Notes under the pieces: generated by a model
What the model was told of the DNA's origin: nothing
Databases searched by the model: none
The model's input: the letters and a program-made list of their open reading frames with translations, nothing else
NCBI GenBank assembly: GCA_016703545.1
Contig: JADJBX010000008.1
Location: 1 to 64,000 of the forward strand
Direction of reading: 5' to 3'
Length of the DNA stretch: 64,000 nt
Source: Candidatus Amarobacillus elongatus
Lineage (GTDB): Bacteria > Chloroflexota > Dehalococcoidia > Tepidiformales > Tepidiformaceae
Made by a program: the position numbers and the translations under genes
In this document: one piece after another, positions 19,061 to 27,584 of the stretch
Numbering within the stretch: the stretch's first letter is position 1
How the letters are laid out: each line of letters begins with the position of its first letter

Positions 19061-19764
19061 GCCGTCACCGCCCGGGCGTGGTGTTCGCCGTGCCGGTGGA
19101 CGGCGTCCTCGACGATCTTGCCGTCGCGCATGCGGATGATGCGGTCGGCGTAGTTCGCCACGTCCTGTTCGTGCGTGACGAGGATGACGGTGATGCCCCG
19201 TTCGCGGACGAGCCCTTCAAGGATCTCCATGACTTCCTCGCTGGTGCGCGTATCGAGGGCGCCCGTGGGTTCGTCGGCGAGGATGACACGCGGATTGACG
19301 ACGAGCGCGCGGGCGATGGCGACGCGCTGCTGCTGCCCGCCCGAGAGCATCGTCGGCTTGTGCGTCATGCGGTTGCCGAGGCCGACCATGGCGAGGGCCT
19401 CCTTCGCGCGCTTCCGGCGGCCGCCCTTCGATTGGTACACGAGCGGCAGCTCCACCTGCTCGATCGCGCTCATGCGGGGGAGGAGGTTGAACTGCTGGAA
19501 GATGAAGCCGAATTCGCGGCTGCGCAGGAGCGCCTGCTGGTCATCCGACATGCGGCCGACGTCGTGGCCCTCGAAGTAGTAGTGGCCGGCGGTGGGGCGG
19601 TCCAGGCAGCCGATGATGTTCATCATCGTGGACTTGCCGGAGCCCGAGGTGCCCATGATCGCGAGGAACTCGCCGCGGTTGATTTCGAGACTCACGCCGT
19701 CGAGCGCGTGCACCTCCTCGGCGCCCGTGCGGTACAGGCGGGAAACGTCGACGAGCCGGATCAT
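19057..19764 (-). CDS. MacB/LolD-type ABC transporter ATP-binding protein
   Basis: A 235-aa ATPase with Walker A GTSGSGKST, Q-loop FIFQQFNLLP, signature LSGGQQQRVAIARA, Walker B VILADEP and H-switch VTHEQD. Length and sequence match the lipoprotein/macrolide export group. It sits between adaptor and permease with 1-bp and 4-bp overlaps, so the three are translated as one operon. It ends with a His-rich tail (HRHGEHHARAVTA). Confidence 0.95.
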   Translation of the reverse strand: MIRLVDVSRLYRTGAEEVHALDGVSLEINRGEFLAIMGTSGSGKSTMMNIIGCLDRPTAGHYYFEGHDVGRMSDDQQALLRSREFGFIFQQFNLLPRMSAIEQVELPLVYQSKGGRRKRAKEALAMVGLGNRMTHKPTMLSGGQQQRVAIARALVVNPRVILADEPTGALDTRTSEEVMEILEGLVRERGITVILVTHEQDVANYADRIIRMRDGKIVEDAVHRHGEHHARAVTA

Positions 19765-21724
19765 CAGCGCACGCCGCCGGCGGTGGTGGGTGGGCGCGTG
19801 GGCGAACCGCCCGCCCGCGCCGTGGGCGACCCCGGCACGGTACCGACGACCACGCGGTCGCCTTCGTTCAGGCCGGTGGCGATGGCCGTGTTCGTGGAGT
19901 CGGAGCCGTTGGTCGTGACCGTGACCTGTTCGAAGGTGCCGTCGTCCTTGAGCCGGTAGACGAAGCTGGCGCGGCCCTGGCGGCGGACGGCGGTCGTGTG
20001 CAGCAGGAGCACATCCTCCTTCACATCGAGGACGAGGGTGATGCTGGCGTTCATGCCCGGGGAGGGGAGGACCTGGCTGGCGCCGGCCGCGCCACCGCCG
20101 GCGCCGGAAGCGCCGCCCGCGCCCGGGGTGCGTCCCGCGCCGGGGGTTCCGCCGGGGGCGCCGCCGCCGGCGCCGGGAGTACGGCCCGCGGCCGGGGTGC
20201 CGCTCGCGCCGCCCGCGCCGGGGCCGGATGCCGAGCCGCCGGCGCGTGCCGCCGCGGCGCTCTGCACGCCGCTGAGCACCTTCTGGATCTCCGCCTGGTT
20301 CGCGACGAGGTCCTGCCCGCGCAGGATCTGGGCCTGCGCCGTGTAGGTGACGACGCCCTGGGTGACGGTGGCGGCGTTGCTCACGGCCGTGATCTTCACG
20401 AAGTACTGCTGCCCCGTGAGCGCTTCGAAGGTGGCGAGCCCGAACAGCCCCGCTTTCACGTTCGGCAGGTCCTGCTCCGAAACCTGGAGGTCGATGCGCA
20501 CGCCCTGCGGGTCGCTGATGGTGAAGGCGGCGGTGGAGGGCGTGGCGTTATCGCCCACGGCCACGCCCACGGCGGCGACGTTGCCCGCGAACGGCGCCTT
20601 CAGCGCCAGCGCCGCGAGCGCGTCCTTCGCCGTTTCGAGCGCGATCTCGGCCGTACGCACGTTCTGCTCCGCGGTCAGCGTCTCGAGCGCGGTGGGGGGT
20701 TCGAACAGCGCGTTGTGCTTCTCCTGCGCCGTCTGCACGTTCAGCTGTGCGGTCGTGATGGCCGTGCGCGCGGAGACCACGGCGTTCTCCAGCGACGCGA
20801 GCGTGGCCGCGTCCGTGGCCGTGTAGAGGTCGTTCTTCTTCTGGATCGCCGTCGCGAGGGAGTTCTGGGCGGTGGTGACCGACGCCTTCGCCGACACATA
20901 GCTGGTGTTCGCGCTCAGGAGCGACTGCGTCGCGGAGACGACCGTCGCCTGCTGCTGCGACGTCCCCGGCGGTGTCCGCAATACGTCCTGCAGGTCGGCG
21001 ATGCGGAGGTCGCTGAGGGGGATGTCCGTGAGCTGGCAGACGCTGATGTTCGTGGCCTTCGCGTTCGTGCAGAAGCCGCGCTGGGCGACGATGAGGTTGG
21101 TCCACGCGCTGTCGACGGTGCGGTTGGCGCTTTCGATGGCGTTCTGCGCGGAGAGGATGGCGTTGTCGGCGCTGAGGAGGTCGGTGGCGGTGGGGCCCTG
21201 CTTCGCCTTCGCGAGGTTCGCCTCGGCGGTGGTCAGCTGTGTCTGGGCGTTCAGCAACCCCTGGTTCGCGGAGATGATGGCGGATTGCGCGCTGACGAGG
21301 TCGACGGTCTTGGGCGGCTCCTTCAGCTCGGCCAGCTTCAGCTGCGCGCTCGTGAGGCTCGCCTGCGCGGACTCGACCTTGCGCTGGGCGTCCCTGTCAT
21401 CGAGCGTCGCGAGCACCTGGCCCGCGGTCACCTTGTCGCCGACGGCGGCGTTCACGGCTTTCACGGTGCCGCTGGAGGTGAAGGTGAGCTTGCCGCTGAC
21501 CGTGGATTGCGCGGCGCCGGTGCTCGTGAGGGTGCTGACGAGCTTGCCGCGCGTGACCGTCGCCTCCGTCGTGGCGGCGGCGGCGGTGGTTGTTTTTCGC
21601 CGGGACGGAAGAGGAACCAGTAGCCGGCGGCCGCGCCCGCCGCGAGGAACGCGGTCACGACGAGGAGCTTGATGATGCGGCCGGACCACGACGGCCCCTC
21701 GAAAATGGCTTCAGTGGTAGTCAT
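19764..21724 (-). CDS. HlyD/MacA-type periplasmic adaptor, one frameshift
   Basis: The ATG complementary to 21722-21724 opens MTTTEAIFEGPSWSGRIIKL and one membrane helix (LLVVTAFLAAGAAAGYWFLF). The frame then breaks at five A (T in the given strand, 21593-21597). Six A would give GEKTTTAAAATTEATVTRGK and join the rest. A biotinyl-lipoyl half-motif follows (VGDKVTAGQVLATLDDRDAQ), then a very long coiled-coil hairpin (residues about 100-360), the second lipoyl half (LKAPFAGNVAAVGVAVGDN), barrel domains, a Gly/Ala/Pro-rich insert (19 repeats of GAGG/PG type) and the C-terminal domain. It is the adaptor of the ABC exporter downstream. Confidence 0.88.
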
Positions 21725-21908
21725 GGGCGGGGCGGCCTCAATCGGAAGTCTGCGCGGGTGGCGCGTACGGTAGGCGGCGGCTTCGTGGCCCGCAAGACGC
21801 AGCGGCGAACGAAGGCCGAATTCCACGTCAGCCTGCTCCCCGAGGGTAGGGGGACCTCCCGCATTCGAGTGTTGCGAAAGTGCGATTTGGCACAGCCCCG
21901 GCGCGGGG

Positions 21909-21914
21909 TACCCT
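21909..21914 (+). promoter_or_regulatory. -10-like TACCCT, leaderless glycosidase transcript
   Basis: TACCCT is 6 nt before GTG 21921 with no RBS between them. It faces the divergent adaptor gene, leaving about 195 bp for both promoters. Confidence 0.35.
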
Positions 21915-21920
21915 CGGCGG

Positions 21921-23144
21921 GTGACCACGACCGAAGCCGCCGCCAGCTCCCCTTCGCGCCCGGCGGCGGCGCGCGGGCCCGGGCCGAACCTGCACCGGAG
22001 GGCGGTCCTCGGATTCAGCGCGCTCGGGGCCGGGGCGGCGGTGGCGCTCGGCGCGGTCGCGTTCATGGCGTGGCTGTTCATCCGGCTGAGCTGGCCGCAC
22101 GTCGAACCCGAGGGCGCGCCGCTCTTCGGCGTTAGTTTCAGCTGCAACCAGATGGAGTACCTCGAACTGGAGGACCCGACGCTCGGCCGCGAGGCCGTGC
22201 CCGATGACCGGCCCGGCCGCGCCGAATGGTGCGCGGCCCGCTTCTCCGCGCTGCTCGAAGCGACTGGCGCACCCACCGCCAGGCTCTCCGCCGAATGGTC
22301 CGAAATCGAACCCGAACCCGGGCGGTACGACTTCACCCTCCTCGATGCGCTGCTCGGGGCGGCGGAGCGCAACGGCACGAAGGTGCTGCTCACGGTGGGG
22401 ATGAAGGCGCAGCGCCACCCCGAGTTCTACATCCCCGGGTGGATGCTCGAACGCACGGGCGGCCTCGAAGGCGGGCAGGTCATCTCCGATGTTCCGGAGC
22501 TGCGGGCGGGCGCCCTCGCGATGGCGGCGGCGGTCGTGCGTCACGCGGGAACGTCCCCGGCCGTCGATGCCTGGGGCGCCGACAACGAGCCGTTCGTCGT
22601 CTCCAGCCGGGGGGAGCACTGGGAGGACTGGCGGCTCGGCCGGGACTACATCGACGCCCTTGTGGCCACCATTCGCGCCAACGACCCCCGCGGCCGCCCC
22701 GTTTCGGTGAACCACGGGCAGCACTTCGTGATGGACCGCCGCTGGCGGTGGGCGCTCGATGCGGGCGACGCCCTCGCCGCGAGCATCTACCCCTTCCGGA
22801 ACGACAGCATCCTCGGCCGGCCGGTCGTGCTGCCGATCCTCGAAATCGGGCCGCTGGCGCCGAACTACGCCCACCAGGCGCGGACGGCGCGCGCGCAGGG
22901 CAAGGAGTTCTGGATCACGGAGCTGCAGGCGGAACCGTGGACCGACTTCGATGTCCACCTGGTGACGCCCGCGAACCCGTCTCGGAACCTGGACCATCGC
23001 AAGCTCGAACGGAACTTCGAATACGCCCGCCGCAGCGGGGCCGCGCGCGTGTACCTCTGGGGCGGCGAATGGTGGCTCTACCAGCGCGACCGCCACGGCG
23101 ACGGGTCGTGGATCGAACAGGCCCGGGCCGTCATGCGGGACTGA
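21921..23144 (+). CDS. membrane-anchored clan GH-A glycoside hydrolase-like protein
   Basis: A 407-aa protein. An N-terminal membrane anchor (residues about 28-58, LGAGAAVALGAVAFMAWLFI) is followed by an extracytoplasmic (beta/alpha)8 barrel. Evidence for GH-A includes the substrate-loop stretch ARLSAEWSEIEPEPGRYDF, KVLLTVGMKAQRHPEFYIPG, the predicted acid/base Glu223 in WGADNEPF, and the nucleophile Glu334 in WITELQAEPW, each at a strand end. WGGEWWLYQ near the C-terminus resembles the family's last strand. It probably cleaves a surface or external glycan; the exact GH family is not certain. GTG 21921 follows a -10-like box directly. Confidence 0.75.
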   Translation: MTTTEAAASSPSRPAAARGPGPNLHRRAVLGFSALGAGAAVALGAVAFMAWLFIRLSWPHVEPEGAPLFGVSFSCNQMEYLELEDPTLGREAVPDDRPGRAEWCAARFSALLEATGAPTARLSAEWSEIEPEPGRYDFTLLDALLGAAERNGTKVLLTVGMKAQRHPEFYIPGWMLERTGGLEGGQVISDVPELRAGALAMAAAVVRHAGTSPAVDAWGADNEPFVVSSRGEHWEDWRLGRDYIDALVATIRANDPRGRPVSVNHGQHFVMDRRWRWALDAGDALAASIYPFRNDSILGRPVVLPILEIGPLAPNYAHQARTARAQGKEFWITELQAEPWTDFDVHLVTPANPSRNLDHRKLERNFEYARRSGAARVYLWGGEWWLYQRDRHGDGSWIEQARAVMRD

Positions 23145-23178
23145 CGGGGCAGGCGTCCATCGCGGCGTGGGCGTCTGG

Positions 23179-23184
23179 TACGCT
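23179..23184 (+). promoter_or_regulatory. -10-like TACGCT, leaderless MOSC transcript
   Basis: TACGCT lies 7 nt before ATG 23192, identical in sequence to the box before metH. Confidence 0.35.
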
Positions 23185-23191
23185 CTTCGCC

Positions 23192-23659
23192 ATGTCTGGA
23201 ACCATTGTGCAGGTGAGTATTTCGCGCGGGGGCGTGCCCAAGCTGCCCGTGCTCGAAGCGGAGATCGGCGAGCAGGGCGTCGCCGGCGACCGGCAGCGCG
23301 ACCTTCGCAACCACGGGGGCCCGGAACGCGCCGTCTGCCTCTACGCCTCCGAACGGATCGCCGCCTTGCGCGCCGAGGGCCACCCCATCGCGCCCGGGAC
23401 GACGGGCGAGAATATCACCACCGCGGGCATCGACTGGGACCAGGTGAAGGCCGGCGTCCGCCTTCGCCTCGGCGCCGATGTGCTGCTCGAAGTCACGCGG
23501 CCGACGTCGCCGTGCACGAACATCGCGGGGTCGTTCGCGAAGGGCGACTTCGTGCGTATCAGCGAGAAGGTGAACCCGGGGTGGAGCCGCGTCTACGCGC
23601 GCGTCATCACGGGCGGCACGGTCCGCCCCGGCGATACTATCGCCCTGGAGGACGCGTGA
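23192..23659 (+). CDS. MOSC-domain protein
   Basis: A 155-aa MOSC (molybdenum cofactor sulfurase C-terminal) protein. It has GVAGDRQRDLRNHGGPERAV, GTTGENITTAGIDW and the conserved Cys in TRPTSPCTNIAGSF, which in this family carries or transfers sulfur to molybdenum cofactor or detoxifies N-hydroxylated compounds. Stand-alone YiiM/YuaD-like size. It overlaps the next gene by 4 bp (GTGA) and heads a three-gene operon. Confidence 0.9.
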   Translation: MSGTIVQVSISRGGVPKLPVLEAEIGEQGVAGDRQRDLRNHGGPERAVCLYASERIAALRAEGHPIAPGTTGENITTAGIDWDQVKAGVRLRLGADVLLEVTRPTSPCTNIAGSFAKGDFVRISEKVNPGWSRVYARVITGGTVRPGDTIALEDA

Positions 23660-23973
23660 AGCGGGACAAGGACTACTATGGGCGGCGCGCAATGCCCGAA
23701 GAGGTCGAGCGGGGCGCGCTCTTCATCGCGAAGACGGCGCTGCCCTTCTTCCCTCCCACGGGAACGCCGTTCGCCCTGGAGACGGCGTCGGGTACGGCCG
23801 AGGTCACGGTCGAAGCCGTGCACTGCATCTGCCGCGGGCCGGAGAAGCCGCACGAGCATTACTGGCTGCCGGTCCCGGGCATCGAGCTCCGGGCGCTGGT
23901 GACGATCATGCCCCCCTCCGAGGCCGGCGGACCGTACCACGCCACGGTCGAACCGAACGGGAGTGCGGGGTGA
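23656..23973 (+). CDS. hypothetical protein, operon with MOSC gene
   Basis: 105 aa from GTG 23656: KRDKDYYGRRAMPEEVERGA, then a beta-rich part with VEAVHCICRGPEKPHEHYWL. Cys, His and Glu cluster in the middle, which could bind a metal; this is inference. It overlaps MOSC and the following gene by 4 bp each, so translation is coupled. No family recognised. Confidence 0.65.
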   Translation: MKRDKDYYGRRAMPEEVERGALFIAKTALPFFPPTGTPFALETASGTAEVTVEAVHCICRGPEKPHEHYWLPVPGIELRALVTIMPPSEAGGPYHATVEPNGSAG

Positions 23974-24332
23974 GCAGCCGGCCGCGCATCGCCCGTGACC
24001 CCGTCGCCCTCTCGATGTGGCTGGATGCGGCGTGCGAACTCGTGGGCGCGGTCGTGATCCTGCTGCTCGCGGGCGGCATCGAAGGCTCGACCGGGATCGC
24101 GAAGGAGGCCACCTACGTCGCCAGCGGGGTATTCCTGCTCGCGGCCGTGGTCATCGGGTTCATGGCGTACGGCGGCAAGCGATCCTCGGCGGCGATGCTT
24201 GCCGGCGCGAACGTGGCCGGCGGCGTCATCCTCTGGGTGGCCATCGCCGCGCGCTGGAACGACTTCGAACCCGGCGCGCGCTGGGTCCTCGCCGCCATGG
24301 GCGACAGCTTCACCCTCATCGGCGCGCTCTAG
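23970..24332 (+). CDS. hypothetical four-helix membrane protein
   Basis: 120 aa from GTG 23970. Four hydrophobic segments are seen (AACELVGAVVILLLAGGI, YVASGVFLLAAVVIGFMAYG, MLAGANVAGGVILWVAIAA, WVLAAMGDSFTLIGAL). It is the last gene of the MOSC operon and is convergent with the AlkD-like gene. Function unknown. Confidence 0.6.
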   Translation: MSSRPRIARDPVALSMWLDAACELVGAVVILLLAGGIEGSTGIAKEATYVASGVFLLAAVVIGFMAYGGKRSSAAMLAGANVAGGVILWVAIAARWNDFEPGARWVLAAMGDSFTLIGAL

Positions 24333-24372
24333 TCGTTCGCCCTCTGGCGCACGCGTGAGATGCCGGCGGGGA

Positions 24373-25060
24373 TTAGCCCCGGCCGCGAAGCTCGCGCAGG
24401 GCGTCGCTCGCGATCCAGCGGCCGGAGCGCGTACCGTCGGCGCGGATCGCCTCGGCCGTGGCGATGGCGGCTTCGCGCAGCACCCCGTTCCGCTTGCCGA
24501 TCTGCCGCAGCGCCCAGTTCACCGCCTTCCTCACGAAGTTGCGGTCGTCGTTCGCGTGCCGCCGGATGATGGGGAGGAGGGCGAGGAAGCGCTCGTCCTG
24601 GGCCTGCTTGTCGTGTACGGCGAGGGCCGCGATGAGCGAGAACGCCGCGCGCTTCACGTACTCCTCTTCGCGTTCGGCCCACCTCCTGCACCTTGATCCA
24701 TGCGTAGGGCGTGCGGTCGAAGAGCTCGCCGGTGCAGCCATCGACGAGGTCCCAGGAATCGAAATCCGCGGCCCACGCGTCCATCTGACCGGCGGTCACG
24801 TCCGCGGGGACGTCGACCATCGCCGCGAGGATGCGCGCTTCGTGGATGCCCGTCGCCCAGAGGTCGAGCGCGAGCTGGTGGTCCGGGATGGCGGCGCGGG
24901 CGATGGCGCGAATGGCGGGAATACCGACCCCGAGCTGCTCGGTGCGGGGTCGGATGCCGTACCGCGCGCGCCCTTCGATGCTGGCGGAATTGCCCGCCGC
25001 GCCGAGCGCGGCGACCGCATCGGCGGCGGTCATGGGCACACGCTGGCGGCGGGGGGGCAT
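24373..25060 (-). CDS. DNA alkylation repair (AlkD-like) protein, one frameshift
   Basis: A HEAT-like repeat protein of the AlkC/AlkD glycosylase family, which removes 3-/7-alkylated purines. The first part (LGVGIPAIRAIARAAIPDHQ, LDLWATGIHEARILAAMV, DSWDLVDGCTGELFDRTPYA) runs to WIKVQEV. An extra C near 24682 shifts the frame. Without it the protein continues EWAEREEEYVKRAAFSLIAA to HANDDRNFVRKAVNWALRQI and ends RELRGRG at 24373. About 229 residues, normal for AlkD. Alternative start nine codons in (MTAADAV). Stop-to-next-gene spacing is 4 bp to the TPR gene, so they may be cotranscribed. Confidence 0.8.
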
Positions 25061-25064
25061 GCCG

Positions 25065-26897
25065 CTAGCGGGCGCCGGCGTCGCGCAGGAGCTTCATGAA
25101 TTCGGGGTCGCCCTGGAGCGGTTCGAGCTTGGGGTCGGCCGCCGCCTCGCGCGCGTACTGGGGATCGATATCGAGGGCGCGCTTGAGCCGCCGCAGCGCT
25201 TCCGGGCGGTTCTGGAGGACGGCCGCGGCCTGGCCGGCGCCGTAGTGTGCCGCCGCATCCTGCGGGTCCAGGTAGGCGGCTTCCTGGAAATCGACCAGTG
25301 CCGCCGCGGGGTCGCCCCCGTGCAGGTGCGCGAGCCCGCGATTGACCATGACGGTCGTGTCGTTGGGGTCGATGCCGAGCGCGCCATCGAAGTCCGCGAG
25401 GGCGAGTTCGTAGGCGCCCCGGTAGAGGTAGAGCATGCCCCGGTTGTTGAGGGCATCGGCGTCGTTGGGGGTGAGCCGCAGGGCGCGGTCGTAGTCGTCG
25501 AGGGCGGCGTCGTATTCGCCGGCCCGGGTGCGGGCGTTCGCGCGGTTGTAGTACCCGGCCGTCAGGTTGGCATCGACCTCGAGGGCGCGCGTGTAGCGCT
25601 CAATCGCGAGGGTGTACTGCCCGACGTTGAAGTAGACGTTCCCCTCGTCGAGGTACGACTCCGCGTCGCGGCCGGTGAAGGGGGTGACGGGGGGCGGCGC
25701 GACATCCGCGAGCGCTTCCTCGAAGACGTTGGCAAGGGGCGGCGGCGTGGCCGCGGCGGGCTGGCGCGGCGAAGGCTCGGCGGCCGGGGGCGCCCCCGCC
25801 GATGACAGCGACGGGAGCTCGGAGAACGCGAGGCCGGGCGGCGTGTGCGGCTCGCTCTCGGGGGCCGGGCGGCGCGCCACCTGCTCGCCCTCCTCGGGCA
25901 CGGCGGATTGCGGGGTGCCGGGTTCGAGGTCGCGGAGCCAGTCGGGGACGCCCTCTTCCGCAGGCGCAGCCTCGGCGGCGGGGACGGCCTCGGGCTCGCG
26001 TTCGACGGCGGCGACGGGCTCGGGCGCAGCTTCCTCGGCGGGAGCGGCCTCGGGTTCGGGTTCGACGGCGGCGACGGGCTCGGGCGCAGCTTCGGCGGCG
26101 GGGGCGACCGGCCTCGCGTTCCGGCGGCCGGCCTGGTTCCCCGACGGCGGCGACGGGCTCGGCGCATCTTCGGGCGGAGGGCCTCGGGCTCGCGTTCGAC
26201 GGCGGCGACGGGCTCGGGCGCAGCTTCCTCGGCCGGAGCAGCCTCGGGTTCGGGTTCGACGGCGGCGACGGGCTCGGGCGCAGCTTCGGCGGCCGGAGCG
26301 GCCTCGGGTTCGGGTTCGACGGCGGCGACGGGTTCGGGCGCAGCTCCCCCGGCGGCGGGGCCTCGGGTTCGGGTTCGACGGCGGCGACGGGTTCGGGGGT
26401 GCAGCTTCCCTCGGCCGGAGGGGCCTCGGGTTCGGGTTCGACGGCGGCGACGGGCTCGGCGCAGCTTCGGCGGCCGGAGGGGCCTCGGGTCCGGGTTCGA
26501 CGGCGGCGGCGGGTTCGGGCGCAGCTTCGAAGGCGGACTCGTCGTCGTCGACCTCTGCCGCGGCTTCCTCGCGTTCGAACCAGGCGGGCGGCTCCGGGCG
26601 CTCCGCGACGGGTGCGACGAAGGCGTGCGCGGCGGCCGGGGGCGACGGTTCGTGGGCCTCGGCGGATTCGGTCGGCGGGGGCGCGGGCTCGGGCGGCGCG
26701 TCCGGCGCCTCGACGGCCGTGGTCTCGGGTGCGGTGGTGGTGGAGGAGGGCGGCTCCGCCGGCGCGGGCTCCCATGGCGCCGAGGCATCCCATTCCGGCG
26801 CACCCCGGCGGCGCAGTTTCAGGACGATGGCGGCGATGGCGCCGGCGATGGCGGCGATGAGCAGGACCCGCAGCAGGAGGCGGCCCGTTCGCCTCAC
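25065..26897 (-). CDS. membrane-anchored TPR protein with Pro/Glu/Ala repeat linker
   Basis: The start GTG overlaps the upstream gene by 4 bp (GTGA). An N-terminal membrane helix (LLLRVLLIAAIAGAIAAIVL) is followed by a Pro/Glu/Ala linker of some 380 residues. The linker contains nine copies of a 60-bp unit (25981-26535) reading EPVAAVEPEPEAAPAAEAAP in frame. Several copies are 59, 61 or 62 bp, which throws part of the array (about 26100-26500) into other frames. The C-terminal third has about five TPRs (YLDEGNVYFNVGQYTLAIER; AGYYNRANARTRAGEYDAAL; ADALNNRGMLYLYRGAYELA). It is a likely cytoplasmic-face scaffold for protein contacts. Partner unknown. Confidence 0.75.
   Translation of the reverse strand: MRRTGRLLLRVLLIAAIAGAIAAIVLKLRRRGAPEWDASAPWEPAPAEPPSSTTTAPETTAVEAPDAPPEPAPPPTESAEAHEPSPPAAAHAFVAPVAERPEPPAWFEREEAAAEVDDDESAFEAAPEPAAAVEPGPEAPPAAEAAPSPSPPSNPNPRPLRPREAAPPNPSPPSNPNPRPRRRGSCARTRRRRRTRTRGRSGRRSCARARRRRRTRTRGCSGRGSCARARRRRRTRARGPPPEDAPSPSPPSGNQAGRRNARPVAPAAEAAPEPVAAVEPEPEAAPAEEAAPEPVAAVEREPEAVPAAEAAPAEEGVPDWLRDLEPGTPQSAVPEEGEQVARRPAPESEPHTPPGLAFSELPSLSSAGAPPAAEPSPRQPAAATPPPLANVFEEALADVAPPPVTPFTGRDAESYLDEGNVYFNVGQYTLAIERYTRALEVDANLTAGYYNRANARTRAGEYDAALDDYDRALRLTPNDADALNNRGMLYLYRGAYELALADFDGALGIDPNDTTVMVNRGLAHLHGGDPAAALVDFQEAAYLDPQDAAAHYGAGQAAAVLQNRPEALRRLKRALDIDPQYAREAAADPKLEPLQGDPEFMKLLRDAGAR
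25981..26535. repeat. nine-copy 60-bp coding minisatellite
   Basis: Units such as GGTTCGACGGCGGCGACGGG recur about every 60 bp inside the TPR gene. The third copy (about 26101-26179) is degenerate with an insertion. Unit lengths that are not multiples of 3 cause frame changes. Confidence 0.8.
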
Positions 26898-27286
26898 CCC
26901 TCGTCCTCGCGTTCCAGGAGCAGCTCGGTCACGGCCATGAGGCCGTTGTAGGCGTAGACGATGTAATCGCGCGGGTGGAGGGTGACCTTCTTCAGCTCTT
27001 CCTTGCGCGCGGTCACCGGGTCCCACGAGCCGGTGGCCTCGATGGCGTCGTGGTCGATGCCGATTTCGAGCTCGTACAGTTCGCCATCCTGCGCGACGAC
27101 GATGCAGCCGCGGTCGGGGCCCGCGGGCCCTTCGCATTCGATGGCGGTGGTGAACATGGCGTTGGGGAACGAAGGGAACGGCTGGAGTTCGGCGCACGCC
27201 TCCTGGAGGAGGGTAGCCATCTGCATGGCCGCGCGTTCGAGGGCCATATCGGCCTGGGTCTTACGAAGAAGGGCTTCCCGCGACAT
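26894..27286 (-). CDS. hypothetical protein upstream of TPR gene
   Basis: 130 aa starting MSREALLRKTQADMALERAA; helical N-terminus, then a beta-rich part (MFTTAIECEGPAGPDRGCIV, VAQDGELYELEIGIDHDAIE) and LHPRDYIVYAYNGLMAVTEL. Stop and the next start overlap (GTGA), so it is translationally coupled to the TPR protein and may work with it. It is preceded by a large repeat element. No known family. Confidence 0.6.
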   Translation of the reverse strand: MSREALLRKTQADMALERAAMQMATLLQEACAELQPFPSFPNAMFTTAIECEGPAGPDRGCIVVAQDGELYELEIGIDHDAIEATGSWDPVTARKEELKKVTLHPRDYIVYAYNGLMAVTELLLEREDEG

Positions 27287-27340
27287 GTCACGGGAAAGGT
27301 ATAGGTGAGTACGCGAATCCGCAAGATCGCGGGGTCTCGC

Positions 27341-27567
27341 CGGCTGTCGGCCGTCGGCTGTCGGCTGTCGGTGTGGCAGCGCGCGGGAGGAGCGGAGGTC
27401 CACCCAGCGGCCCAGGCCGACGGCCGATGGCCGAAAGCCGACGGCCGGAGCCACGGGGCAGCGCGCGGCGGCCAGGCCGACGGCCGGAAGAGGGCGGGCC
27501 CCCGTGGCCACGAACCGACAGCCGAAAGCCGATGGCGGCGGGGGCAGCCCCCGCCGCCAGCCGGGCC
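27341..27567. repeat. heptad repeat element E (GGCTGTC / GACGGCC arms)
   Basis: Left arm of GGCTGTC/GGCCGTC units (27341-27371). The core has GTGTGGCAGCGCGCGG. Right arms are of the complementary type (CCGACGGCCGATGGCCGAAA). A second half has CCCCGTGGCCACGAA, more ACAGCCG units and the palindrome GGCGGCGGGGGCAGCCCCCG. It fills the gap between two minus-strand genes. Confidence 0.75.
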
Positions 27568-27584
27568 CTGTTCCCGCCGCCGCG

